From Streptomyces sp. TRM68367 (GTDB lineage Bacteria > Actinomycetota > Actinomycetes > Streptomycetales > Streptomycetaceae), in contig NZ_JACTVI010000035.1 of the NCBI RefSeq assembly GCF_014495685.1, positions 16,031 through 80,030 of the forward strand: DNA of 64,000 nt, in the 5' to 3' direction. Below are positions 35,370-44,270 of the stretch, in pieces; the stretch's first letter is position 1; each line of letters begins with the position of its first letter. A model generated the notes under the pieces. It saw only the letters and a program-made list of their open reading frames with translations, was not told the origin of the DNA and did not search any database. A program made the translations under genes and the position numbers.

Positions 35370-36773
35370 GTGGGCAAGCGCAACCAGGAACGGCGGCGCG
35401 CCAAGAAGAAGCAGCGCGACGCGCGGCAGCGGGTACGGGCGGAGCAGGAACGGGCCTTCGGGGCCTCGTTCGGGTTCGGTGCCGACGGCTGCGACTGCGG
35501 CGATCCGTTCTGCACGGTGGGTGGCGGGGCGTCCGTACCGCGCCCGCGCGGGCCGCGGACCGTCGCCGACCTGCTCGACGAGGCGATGGGCAGGGTGTGC
35601 GCCATCCCGCTGGAGGACTCCGCGCGCCGCGAGGCCGCGCTGGGGCGGGCCGCCGCCTTGTTCACCAAGGCGGGCATGGGCAACGCGGTGCTTGCGGCGG
35701 GCGGTGCGGTGCTGCACGAGGTGTGGCACCGCGGCTGGCAGCCCGCCGATGTGGTGCGCGCCGCAAGGCGCGAGCTCAAGGCGCGGCACGGGCGGCTCGC
35801 GGCCGATCTGGTCGCCGCCGAGCATCGCGCATACCCGGCCGCGGCCCTGGACGAGCGTTGGGCCGGTCAACTCACCTCCGTTTCGGCCGAGTTGTGGTGG
35901 GGCGACGACGACGCGTATCTGACCGGTGCCGCCGCCCGCGAGAAGTGCGAGCCGACCGTACTGGGGCGGGCCATGGTGGAATTGCTGGACCTGCTGAGCG
36001 GGCTCCCGGAGATTTCGCAGCTGATGCCGCCCCCCTGCAAGACCGGCCCCGGCAATGCCGCTGGTAGCAGCGGTACGGAGGCACCGGTGCTCGCCAAGGT
36101 CCGCGGACTGCTAGCGAAGGCCGAGTCCACCGAGTTCCCCGAGGAGGCGGAGGCACTCACCGCCAAAGCGCAGCAGCTGATGGCCCGGCACAGCATCGAC
36201 GCGGCACTGCTGGACACCGAGCGGGGCACCCGGCAAGTGCCGGGGGGCGTGCGGGTCGGGGTGGACGCCCCGTACGAGGAACCGAAGGTGCACCTGCTGC
36301 AGGCTGTGGCGCAGGCCAACCGCTGCCGCGCGGTGTGGTCGCGGAACCTGGGCTTCTCCACCGTGGTCGGCTTCGCCGCCGACGTGCGGGCAGTGGAGCT
36401 GCTGTACACCTCCCTGCTGGTGCAGGCGCAGTCCGCGCTCCAGGCGGCCGGGACCCGGACCTACCGTGACGGGGCCTCGCGCACCCGCTCTTATCGGCAG
36501 TCCTTCCTGACGGCCTACGCGACCCGGATCTCCCAACGGCTGAGCCGGGCGACCGAACAGGCCATCAAAGCGGCCGGCGAAGACCACGGGCCCGGGCTGC
36601 TGCCGGTACTGGCCTCCCGCGCCCAGGCGGTGGACGACCAGGTGGACGAATTGTTCACGGAACTGTCCTACAACCACAGCCAGACGCACGCCCGGGACCG
36701 GGAGGGCTGGGCACACGGCACGGCCGCCGCGAACCGCGCGCAGTTGCACGGCCACGCCGACGCACTTGGCTGA
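35370..36773 (+). CDS. DUF2786-containing protein
   Basis: 467 residues from GTG 35370 (GAGG upstream). The basic N terminus (GKRNQERRRAKKKQRDARQR) is followed by a Cys pattern (GCDCGDPFC) and a helical middle. DUF2786 is recognisable at about 240-275: LAKVRGLLAKAESTEFPEEA and LTAKAQQLMARHSID. The rest is helical (YRQSFLTAYATRISQRLSRA). The family occurs in phages and bacteria without assigned biochemical function; nucleic-acid binding is plausible from the basic N terminus but unproven. Confidence 0.85.
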   Translation: MGKRNQERRRAKKKQRDARQRVRAEQERAFGASFGFGADGCDCGDPFCTVGGGASVPRPRGPRTVADLLDEAMGRVCAIPLEDSARREAALGRAAALFTKAGMGNAVLAAGGAVLHEVWHRGWQPADVVRAARRELKARHGRLAADLVAAEHRAYPAAALDERWAGQLTSVSAELWWGDDDAYLTGAAAREKCEPTVLGRAMVELLDLLSGLPEISQLMPPPCKTGPGNAAGSSGTEAPVLAKVRGLLAKAESTEFPEEAEALTAKAQQLMARHSIDAALLDTERGTRQVPGGVRVGVDAPYEEPKVHLLQAVAQANRCRAVWSRNLGFSTVVGFAADVRAVELLYTSLLVQAQSALQAAGTRTYRDGASRTRSYRQSFLTAYATRISQRLSRATEQAIKAAGEDHGPGLLPVLASRAQAVDDQVDELFTELSYNHSQTHARDREGWAHGTAAANRAQLHGHADALG

Positions 36774-37290
36774 CGCGCGGCGCGCGCCGTGAGGGCGACC
36801 TGGACACGTCCGCACTTCCGGAGACTGGGCCTTGATCGTTCGAAACGGCCCACGCGAGCGCTCCAAATCGGCCCGGAGACCCGAGTCCTCACGCGGGTGG
36901 ACGGTGTTCGAGTACATCGAGCCCCTCCAAGCCTCGCTTCACGGATATCGGAGGCGAGCGGACTGCATTGCTTGGCACTTCCCGACAACGTGCGATGGCC
37001 CTCGCCGTCGACGTCCAGGCCTAGCGTCGGTACGCACTTCCCCCTCCCAGCGCTTCCCCGAATCGCATCTTCGGATGATCCACTTCCGTCTCGACTGCAC
37101 CGCGCCTGCACTGATGGCCACCCCTTGGCCACCCCTCACATCCGGCCAGTCGACTACCGCACCCCTCCCTTGCCGCAAACATGCAGGTCAGCGGCGCGCG
37201 AGCCAGCAACGTAACCAACAGTGGAGAAGTCGCGACCTACGCATTCCAATACGGGTCAGAAGCGGCCTCTGCGAACCATTTCCATGGTCA
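36774..37290. other. Non-coding interval before the tRNA-like fragment
   Basis: About 520 bases with no frame of convincing coding character and no recognised element; base composition becomes less GC-rich toward 37100-37300. Confidence 0.4.
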
Positions 37291-37291
37291 A

Positions 37292-37332
37292 GAAAAATAA
37301 AAAACCGCAGGTCAGAGGCCTGACCTGCGGTT
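37292..37332 (-). terminator. Strong hairpin + T-run terminator behind tRNA fragment
   Basis: Arms 37303-37315 and 37320-37332 are a perfect 13-bp inverted repeat with a 4-base loop. On the minus strand the hairpin is followed by a T-rich run (complement of 37292-37302), giving a classical rho-independent terminator downstream of the tRNA fragment. Confidence 0.8.
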
Positions 37333-37338
37333 CACCTT

Positions 37339-37385
37339 GGAGCCGCCTTCGGGATTCGAACCCGAGACCTACGCATTACGAGACC
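37339..37385 (-). tRNA. 3' half of tRNA-Thr(CGT)-like gene (att-like duplicate)
   Basis: On the minus strand this reads from the anticodon loop CTCGTAA (anticodon CGT) through the T arm GGGTTCGAATCCC to the acceptor end AAGGCGGCTCC. The 5' half (acceptor 5' strand and D arm) is absent, so this is not a functional tRNA. The same 47 bases recur at 45691-45737. Such 3'-half duplicates are what site-specific integration into a tRNA gene leaves behind. Confidence 0.75.
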
Positions 37386-37970
37386 GTGAGCGTTCGTGCT
37401 GCGTGGTGCCTGGTCGTGCTGCTGAGTGACGTTTTACCTGATCAGAGCACGTGCGGGTGGTTGAACTGTGCTACCTCGTGTTATGTCGAAGGCGTCCGGC
37501 CACCGGCTGGCCACCGGCTGGCCACCGGGAAGGACACCGCTGGCGGCAAGGAGCGGGTTCACCCAGGTTGTCAGCCTCCCACAGATGTCCTGCGATAACC
37601 CTGCGTTCCCAACGGATCGCTCCAGGGGAAGCTGCTCCAGCGTAGCCGGAAGGCTGTTCCCGCGACCGCTGGGTCAACGAACCGGGCGGCTCCGCTCAGA
37701 TCATCAAGCGACCGTCGCGCCGGCCGATGTTCACGGGACGGCTCGCCGGACCGGCGGCCTGGCTTCCACTCCGCCGGGTCGTGGGAACGCTTACCTCGGG
37801 CATCGGACTCCGCCCTCAGCTCTAGCGAGCGGCACAGGCAGCCTCTCGTTGGTCCCTTTCCGCCGGGCATCTCAGCACCATCGCTCCGACGCCTGTCGGC
37901 GTACACGTGAACGTGGCCCTGGCAAGATTTCCGTGAAGCTGGGGTGTGCCACCGTGCGCCGGTGACGCTC
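37386..37970. repeat. Non-coding interval: element arm, short tandem repeat, inverted-repeat copy
   Basis: No gene seen. Sequence after the tRNA fragment (to about 37530) is partly similar to that after the second copy at 45738-45870, e.g. CCTGATCA and GGCGTCCGGCCACCG. At 37498-37530 an 11-bp unit GGCCACCGGCT is repeated three times. At 37894-37918 lies a 25-base sequence that matches one end of the MITE-like insertion at 44947. Confidence 0.5.
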
Positions 37971-37972
37971 CG

Positions 37973-38490
37973 TCACGGATAGCGGCGTCGGAGGCAGGGC
38001 CAGAGGATGACGCGGTGGCGGAGCAGCGGGACCCCCGCGCGTCCGGCCATGATCCGTTTCTGGAGTTTCAGATCGGTGATGCGGCCTCGTTGACGCCTGA
38101 ACGGGGTGGTGATGCCCTGCACGACTGCGGGCCGATCCTCGCGGATGGCTTTGGCCAGGCCGGCCAAGGCCGGGAGGCGGGCGGTCGTGAGTTGCTCGAG
38201 CAGTCCGGCAGCGGGGCGGCGTCGCGGGCGTCGAGCATGGCGGCGAACTGACGCACCAGATCGTGGGTGCGGTCCAGTTCCGGGCAGTGCTCGAGCAGCC
38301 GCCTGAGTCCTTCGGCGGCGTGCAGACCGTGCCGGGATGGCGCGGTGGTGATCCAGCGGGCGACTTCCCGGGGCGAGGGCGGCCGCTCGCGCGGCGTGTT
38401 GATCGGCAGGCCGCGACGCAGCGGCGCGACGGCCATCTTGATCCGCTGGTAGTGGCCGCGGTAGCCCTTAGCAACGAGTTCCTGGTGCAG
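37973..38490 (-). pseudogene. ISL3-family transposase, C-terminal remnant
   Basis: Segments IKMAVAPLRRGLPINTPRER, AEGLRRLLEHCPELDRTHDL and ITDLKLQKRIMAGRAGVPLL correspond to the end of ISL3-type transposases, but they lie in at least two frames and one stretch is altered near 38090-38130. Joined directly to the IS110 remnant at about 38490. Confidence 0.75.
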
Positions 38491-39140
38491 GCGGGGCGAG
38501 TTCGTGCTCGCGATACCGGCCCTCGATGAGCTTGTCCGCCTCGGAGATCTGCTCGTTGAGGGCCATCACCTCCTCGGCCAGGGTGTGGACCAGCTTCGCG
38601 ATGGGCTTCTCACCGGGGACGGCGGTGTGCTGGCGCTCGGCGGCCTCAACCGCCGCTTCGGCCAGCGTTTCGGACCTTGCGGTTCGCCAGCCACTTGGTC
38701 AGCCGGGTGACTCCGGCGCGGCGGATTCGCGGCCGGGGTCTGGTAGCCCGTCAGCAGCTTGAGCGGGCCGGTGTTGGTCACGTCCAGGGCTCGCTCCAGG
38801 GCCGGGAACATGCTCAGCAGGGTGCCGCGCAGCCGGTTCACCACGCGGGTGCGGTCCTCGACCAGGTCGGCGCGGCGTCCGGTCAGCAGCTTGATGATGG
38901 CGGCTTCGTCTCCGCGGCGGACGGGCCGCAGGTCGCGGCGCATCCTGGCCTGGTCGGCGATGACGAAAGCGTCGCGGGCATCGGTCTTGCCCTCGCCGCG
39001 GTAGCCGTCGGATGCTCGGTTCACCACGCGGCCGAGGATGTAGAGGACCTCCTGGCCATGGTTGACCAGCAGGGCCAGCAGCAGCGCGGGCTCCCCGCCG
39101 GTCATGTCGATGGCCCAGGTGACCTGTCGGCCGTCGGCCA
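38490..39140 (-). pseudogene. IS110-family transposase remnant
   Basis: Reads EGKTDARDAFVIADQARMRR, VEDRTRVVNRLRGTLLSMFP and GPLKLLTGYQTPA, then after a frame change near 38710 continues as KLVHTLAEEVMALNEQISEA. The DEDD-domain start and the C-terminal IS116/IS902 part are missing; the 3' side is replaced by ISL3 sequence and the 5' side abuts the murA remnant at about 39140. Confidence 0.8.
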
Positions 39141-39152
39141 GGTCCTGCTCTG

Positions 39153-39290
39153 TTGATCGCCGCTCTCGCTGCCGAGGGCGCCTCTACGATCCGAGGGATG
39201 TACCACCTCCGACGCGGCTACGGCCACCTCCTGGACAGCCTCGCCACGCTGGGAGCCGACATCACCACAACCTTCCCCGGAGGACCTTGA
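39153..39290 (+). pseudogene. C-terminal remnant of a MurA-like enolpyruvyl transferase
   Basis: LIAALAAEGASTIRGMYHLR then RGYGHLLDSLATLGADI, ending at TGA 39288-39290. This is the closing part of UDP-GlcNAc 1-carboxyvinyltransferase (MurA). Everything upstream is replaced by the IS110 remnant. The stop overlaps the next start (TGATG), so the original locus was an operon. Confidence 0.65.
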
Positions 39291-39513
39291 TGTCTTCACC
39301 CACCCTCGGGACTCTTCGGGCCTCCACCCGACTCGACCATTACCGCGGCGCCGACCTTCCGCTGCACGAACTCCTGGCCCGCGAACCGCTGGACGACGCC
39401 CCCGGAACCCACCGGTACATCAACCGCGGCCACATCCTCCTCGAGCTGGCCTTCGCCCAGACGCTGACCCTCACAGCCCGCGACGGTGCCACCGCGACTG
39501 CCTTCACAACCGC
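39290..39513 (+). pseudogene. Truncated hypothetical gene after murA remnant
   Basis: ATG 39290 with GGAGGACC upstream encodes about 74 well-coded residues (ASTRLDHYRGADLPLHELLA; HRYINRGHILLELAFAQTLT) and is then interrupted by the tRNA-like fragment at 39514. I do not recognise the family. The frame stays open to 39658 only because the tRNA fragment translates without stops. Confidence 0.55.
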
Positions 39514-39560
39514 AACCCTAAAGCGGGTGTCGCAGGTTCGAATCCTGCCTGGGCACAGCA
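39514..39560 (+). tRNA. 3' part of a tRNA gene, perhaps tRNA-Arg(CCT)
   Basis: A complete T arm (GCAGG-TTCGAAT-CCTGC, 39532-39548) is preceded by an anticodon-arm-like CCCTAAAGCGGG and followed by an acceptor-like end CTGGGCACA. The D arm and 5' acceptor are missing. The sequence most resembles the 3' half of actinobacterial tRNA-Arg(CCT), with a damaged anticodon loop. Interpreted as another integration scar. Confidence 0.5.
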
Positions 39561-39897
39561 TCAGACAGGCTCTGAACAGCATGTTTCTTGATCGGTTACC
39601 TGATCAGGCGGCCTCGGACTCCTCGTCCGGGGCCCTTTGCGTGAGCGGTGCCGCTTGAGGGGACGGGACATGACCCATCGGTTCGTGAGCGGATCGCAGA
39701 CTGCCCAGCAGCGCCGGCCTGACATCTTTCGCACCGTGTCGGCCCGGGTATCCGGCACATCGGGCTACGCAGCCACTCGCCCCCAGGGGCGTCAACGTCC
39801 CAGCGGCCCCAGCCGACAGTCCAGGCGGCGCCGAGGGCCGTGCCTCGCATCCCAGCGGTGAAGCGTGCCCGCCGAGCCTGTCGGACTACGGGGTCCG
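39561..39897. other. Interval without recognised gene
   Basis: About 340 bases between the tRNA scar and the phosphatase stop; open frames on both strands lack coding character. Confidence 0.35.
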
Positions 39898-42069
39898 TCA
39901 GCATTCGTGCGGGAGGCCTTGCTCCGTCCAGATGCATTTGCCGTCGTGGTGGTAGCGGGCGCCCCAGCGTCGGGAGAGGGCGGCCACCAACTGCAGCCCC
40001 CGGCCGCCTTCGTCGGTGTATGCGGCGCGGCGAATGCGGGGGGTGGTCAGGCTGCCGTCGTAGACCTCGCAGATCAATGACCGACTGTGCAGCAGGCGCA
40101 GGCTCAGGGGGCCCTTGGCGTGCCGGATGGCGTTGCCGACGAGTTCGCTGGCCAGGAGTTCGGTGGTGATGATCAGGTCGTCCAGTCCCCAGGCGGCAAG
40201 TTGTTTGCGGACATATTCGCGGGCCTGCCAGGCCGCCTGGGGATCGTGGGGGAAGCTGCACGTGGCAACGTCCTCGGTGGCGGTGCTTCGGGTGTGGGCG
40301 ATGAGCAGGGCCGCGTCATCGTCGGTCTGTTCACGATCTGGCAGTAGCACCGAGGTGACCGTGTCGCACAGTTCTTCGAGACGCCCGGCGTCATCGTCCC
40401 GGTCTTTCTGGAAGTACGGTGTCCGGGCAGCGGCCTGGGCCAAGGTATGGAGGAGCTGGGCCAGTCCTTGGTCGGCGTCCCGAGTGGCGGATTCGATGAG
40501 CCCGTCGGTGCACAGGACGACAAGGCTTTCCGCGGGCAGGCGCAGCTCGTGCGTTTCGAACGGTGGTGTGACGGCGCCCAGGGGCGGGTCGGGGGCCACG
40601 TCGGGGATGTGCACGGTGCCGTCAGGGTGGACGAAGACGGGCGGGGGATGACCGGCCAGGGAGAACCTGCATATCCGGGTGACGGGGTCGAAGATGGCGT
40701 ACAGGCAGGTGGCATAGTAGTCGTCACCGAGGTCGCTGACCAGGTCGTTGAGGTGGCTGAGCAGTTCGTCGGGGGGCATTTCCAGGTCGGCCAGGGTGCG
40801 TACGGCCGTGCGTAGCCGGCCCATGGTGGCCGCCTCGGTGATGCCGTGCCCCATGACGTCGCCGATCACCATGGCGACCCGGTCGGCGGACAGCGGAATC
40901 AGGTCGTACCAGTCGCCGCCCACCGCCTCGCCTCGGCCCGCAGGCAGGTAGCGGGCGGCGGCGCGGACGGCAGGCAGGCCGGGCAGCGTCCTGGGCAGCA
41001 GGCCACGCTGCAGTTCCTGCGCACGGACGTGTTCCGCGTCGTACAGGCGGGCCCGCTCGAGTGCCTGAGCGACCAGACCGCTGAGCGCTGTCAGCAAGGT
41101 GCGCTCCTCCTCGCTGAAGGAGCGCGGTCGGCTGAAGGAGACAACACAGCAGCCGATCGCACGCCCGGAGGCGATGAGAGGCAGGAACGCCCATGCGTTC
41201 TTCGGTGATGTGGCCGTCAAGCCGACCATCTCTGGATAGCGCCGCAGGAGCGCGGCCTTTGTTTCGACGAAGAGAGGAGTGCCCGCGCGGAGCACGTCGG
41301 CGATGATGGGCTGGGATGTGAGCGGGAGCTCGCGGAGCCGACTCCAGTATCCCTGGTATCCCTGCGGGTATCCGACGAGACCGACCACATGCATTCGGTA
41401 CCCCTCGAACGCATAAACTCCCAGCCCGTCAGCGCCGAAGGGTGGCAGGACATGGTCTGCGACGGCCCGCACCACATCTCTGGAGGTGAGGGCTTCGGCC
41501 AGCGCCGCAGTCAGCTCGCTCATCCGGAGGGTCCGCTCAGACCCGGCCGCCGCATCAAGGCCTGGCGGCGGCGTGCCAGGTGAGCCCGTAAGGCGCGCCG
41601 CAGTCCATGCAGCCACCGAATGGAGAAAGGACCGCTGCACGTCATTCGGCTTGCCGGGGCCTGCCGTGAGCACGGACAGCGCACCAGTCGGCCCGTCGGC
41701 ACCGGGCAAGGGCACTGCCGCTGTGCCGGAGGCCCCGCTTCGCAGGCTGTCCCTGCCCACCCACACGTAGGCGCCATGCTGCACTGCGCGTGCGGGCGCC
41801 ACATCGTCCAGATCGTATAGATCTGCCCACGCCTCGGCGTTGCCCGAGGCAAGCCCGCTGGCCGCCACCAGGTGCAGCCGACCCGCAGCGGGATCGCGCC
41901 GGTGTACCAAGGCACCCAGGCCATCCAGGCACGTAGTCGCCTGCTGAAGAGCCAGCGTCAGCGTCTCAGCAGCCCATGGCCCTTCATCGGAGGCCGCGAC
42001 AAGGCTGGGCCGCGCCGACGTGGTCCTGTCGGCGTGACTCACGCGCCCGGCGTTCTTCCCCACTGCCAC
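39898..42069 (-). CDS. GAF-SpoIIE (PP2C) phosphatase with C-terminal HATPase
   Basis: 723 residues. Order: a GAF-like region (about 30-165), a clearer GAF domain (about 195-345, ADHVLPPFGADGLGVYAFEG), the SpoIIE/PP2C phosphatase (about 355-575: LPAGRGEAVGGDWYDLIPL, VIGDVMGHG, ARGHPPP-like SLAGHPPPVF, LCTDGLIE), and an RsbW-like histidine-kinase-type ATPase (about 605-720: ELLASELVGNAIRHAKGP). Such proteins regulate anti-sigma-factor antagonists by dephosphorylation in Streptomyces stress and development. GTG start; a second GTG two codons later is possible. Stand-alone gene. Confidence 0.92.
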   Translation of the reverse strand: MAVGKNAGRVSHADRTTSARPSLVAASDEGPWAAETLTLALQQATTCLDGLGALVHRRDPAAGRLHLVAASGLASGNAEAWADLYDLDDVAPARAVQHGAYVWVGRDSLRSGASGTAAVPLPGADGPTGALSVLTAGPGKPNDVQRSFLHSVAAWTAARLTGSPGTPPPGLDAAAGSERTLRMSELTAALAEALTSRDVVRAVADHVLPPFGADGLGVYAFEGYRMHVVGLVGYPQGYQGYWSRLRELPLTSQPIIADVLRAGTPLFVETKAALLRRYPEMVGLTATSPKNAWAFLPLIASGRAIGCCVVSFSRPRSFSEEERTLLTALSGLVAQALERARLYDAEHVRAQELQRGLLPRTLPGLPAVRAAARYLPAGRGEAVGGDWYDLIPLSADRVAMVIGDVMGHGITEAATMGRLRTAVRTLADLEMPPDELLSHLNDLVSDLGDDYYATCLYAIFDPVTRICRFSLAGHPPPVFVHPDGTVHIPDVAPDPPLGAVTPPFETHELRLPAESLVVLCTDGLIESATRDADQGLAQLLHTLAQAAARTPYFQKDRDDDAGRLEELCDTVTSVLLPDREQTDDDAALLIAHTRSTATEDVATCSFPHDPQAAWQAREYVRKQLAAWGLDDLIITTELLASELVGNAIRHAKGPLSLRLLHSRSLICEVYDGSLTTPRIRRAAYTDEGGRGLQLVAALSRRWGARYHHDGKCIWTEQGLPHEC

Positions 42070-42478
42070 CTCGCCTCAGCTCACTCGCAGGTCACATTCC
42101 GCTCACATCAGTGCGGTGGCAGGTGGGGAAGATCCTCCACCGTACAAATCATTCAAAACCAACTCCTATCGGCACCAACATAGTCGTTGCCGCCCACCCA
42201 CGTCGCCCCCGGCTGACTGGCGTTGTCGCAGCGCCTGCAGATGCCCAGGTGACGGGCGAGCGAAGGCGCCTCGCTGTCACCGAGTGACGACCCTCTGTTA
42301 TGTCAGCGCCACCCCGGCCGGCTCAGTCGACTATCCGGAACTCGCCTTAGTCGCGCTCGCCGTGTGCGCGAGGCACACGCAGTCACCGCGACAGCGACCT
42401 GCGCCTGCGTGCGGTGGCGCAGGACCACATGATGCATCTGCACTGGACAGTGCAGGTGCTGCTTGGTTGCGGGCATCA
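42070..42478. other. Interval without recognised gene
   Basis: 410 bases upstream of the phosphatase and downstream of the GlxA-type regulator. AT content rises around 42130-42190, consistent with the phosphatase promoter; nothing else seen. Confidence 0.4.
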
Positions 42479-43648
42479 TCAAAGACCGTGATCTCCATGG
42501 CGGAGACCGTTCTGCCGCGGATGGCCCCGCCGCTCACGGCGACCACGGCCAAGCCCCGCCCCGGCTGGGGGGACGACCTCGTCGGCGCGGGCCGTTCTGT
42601 CGGGTCGGGAGCCCTCACGGTGCATGCCGGTTGTGCGGAACCGCTCCCGATAGTCTGCGGGCGAGACGCCGATACTCCGCCGGAAGGCACGGCGCATCGT
42701 CTCCGCGGAGCCGAACCCGCAGCTACTGGCGACCGCCTCCAACCCGCTGTCACCGGAGCCGAGCATGAGCTTCGCCGCCTCGAGCCGGGTTTGCTCCACG
42801 TACCGCACCGGGCTGATCCCGACCTGCTGGGTGAACAACCGGGCGAAGCGCCGCTCGTTCATTGCCGCACGGCGGGCCATCGCGGACACGGAGTGGTCGC
42901 CGGCCGGGTCAAGGATCACATCGTCCATGGCCTTGGCCACCCCACTGTCCTCCACCGAACCGCGTCGGTGCCAGACGCTGAACTGGGCTTGGCCGCCGGG
43001 ACGCTGGAGAAACACCACAAGCCAGCGTGCCACCCGGCGGGCCAGGTCGGCACCGTAGTCGCCTTCGACGAGCGCCAGCGCAAGGTCGGCCCCGGCGCAG
43101 ATGCCCGCTCCGGTGACCACTGGTCCGTCCTGGACGAAGAGCGCGTCCGGGGCCACCTCGACGCGTGGGAAACGCTCGGCCAGCTCGTCGCAGTGCGCCC
43201 AGTGCGTCGTTGCCCGACGGCCGTCCAGCACCCCCAGGCTCGCGAGCACGAATGCGCCGGTGCACACCGAGGCGATCCGCCCGGCCTGCGGAACCAGGCG
43301 GCCGGCGGCATCCACCACCGCGGGAATCGCGTCGGGCGTCGGCTCCTCGGGTTTCGCATACGTCTGGGGGTCAGTGTCAGGAGGAACGCCTCCCGGAACG
43401 ATCAAAGTGTCCAGATCGCCGACCAGCGCGTCCACCCCGACATCGACATTAAGACTGACGAACGAGGTGGTCTGGACCGACCGGCCAGTCGGCGAGGCGA
43501 GCAGTACATCGTAGTCGGCGCCGAAGTCTTTTGCCCTCGCAAATATCTCCAGAGGAGCGGCGACGTCCTGGAGGGTCACCTTGTCGTAGACGAGGAAAAC
43601 GATGCGCCGTCGCGGGGTCGAGGCCCTGGTTGCGATGCCCTCTGCCAT
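42479..43648 (-). CDS. GlxA/FtrA-type AraC-family regulator (DJ-1/PfpI + HTH)
   Basis: 389 residues from ATG 43648. N-terminal DJ-1/PfpI domain (RRIVFLVYDKVTLQDVAAPL; VPGGVPPDTDP; the nucleophile-elbow-like SVCTGAFVLA) and C-terminal AraC double helix-turn-helix (SVSAMARRAAMNERRFARLF; SSCGFGSAETMRRAFRRSIG). These are usually activators of nearby catabolic genes. A decayed relative with high similarity lies just upstream (44271-45400). Confidence 0.9.
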   Translation of the reverse strand: MAEGIATRASTPRRRIVFLVYDKVTLQDVAAPLEIFARAKDFGADYDVLLASPTGRSVQTTSFVSLNVDVGVDALVGDLDTLIVPGGVPPDTDPQTYAKPEEPTPDAIPAVVDAAGRLVPQAGRIASVCTGAFVLASLGVLDGRRATTHWAHCDELAERFPRVEVAPDALFVQDGPVVTGAGICAGADLALALVEGDYGADLARRVARWLVVFLQRPGGQAQFSVWHRRGSVEDSGVAKAMDDVILDPAGDHSVSAMARRAAMNERRFARLFTQQVGISPVRYVEQTRLEAAKLMLGSGDSGLEAVASSCGFGSAETMRRAFRRSIGVSPADYRERFRTTGMHREGSRPDRTARADEVVPPAGAGLGRGRRERRGHPRQNGLRHGDHGL

Positions 43649-44270
43649 TGTGTGCCTTCTGTCCGAGGAGTGCCGCTCCTGCCGGGTCGCCGCCTCGCCC
43701 CCGGGTTCGTCGCCGGTCGCGACAGCCGCATTGCGGGGGCGACGCCAGCTGTAGGTGATCGCTTGGTCTAGGCGGACTCCGTGGTCTTCTGGTCGGCGAG
43801 CGGGCACGGACTGCCGGACCACTGGGGACGACCAGGAGCCGGGCACAGCGCCCCTCTGCCGTCACGGGCCCGTCCAACCGGGCCGACCTGGCCGGGGGAA
43901 CCCAGGACAGCCGCCATCGGATCGCCACCTGACCCGCGAGTTCTTTGGCACGATAAGTGCATGTTTGTGTCAATATCCTACCCCGTGCCATAGGTGAGGG
44001 GCATACGGTCGTCGGCTGGTGGGATCCGGCTTCCGTCCTGTCCGCAGGGCGCCGTGCCGCTGATGCGGCGCCCTGATCATCGACGCACTCGGCCGCCGCC
44101 AAGGGGCCCCATGCCGTCCCCGCCAGTACGACTCCCCGGAATTCGCCACCAAGGGCTACCCGGCCCGTCGCAGCCCGGCCTGCCTGGTGACGAGGCACCT
44201 GCCGGCACCGTCCAGAAGCTGATCATCGCCCGATCGCGGGTGGGGGATTCGACGTGAAGCTATCGCCGGA
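43649..44270. other. Interval between the two GlxA-type genes
   Basis: 620 bases with no intact gene. A short AT-rich patch (43950-43990) may hold the promoter of some lost gene. No recognised motif. Confidence 0.35.

Noticed and set aside
37339..37385. A functional tRNA-Thr gene
   Set aside because: No D arm or 5' acceptor strand can be found beside the 3' half, in either copy.
37498..37530. Three tandem copies of an 11-bp unit as a possible CRISPR or iteron array
   Set aside because: Too few and too short, no spacers, no cas or replication gene nearby.
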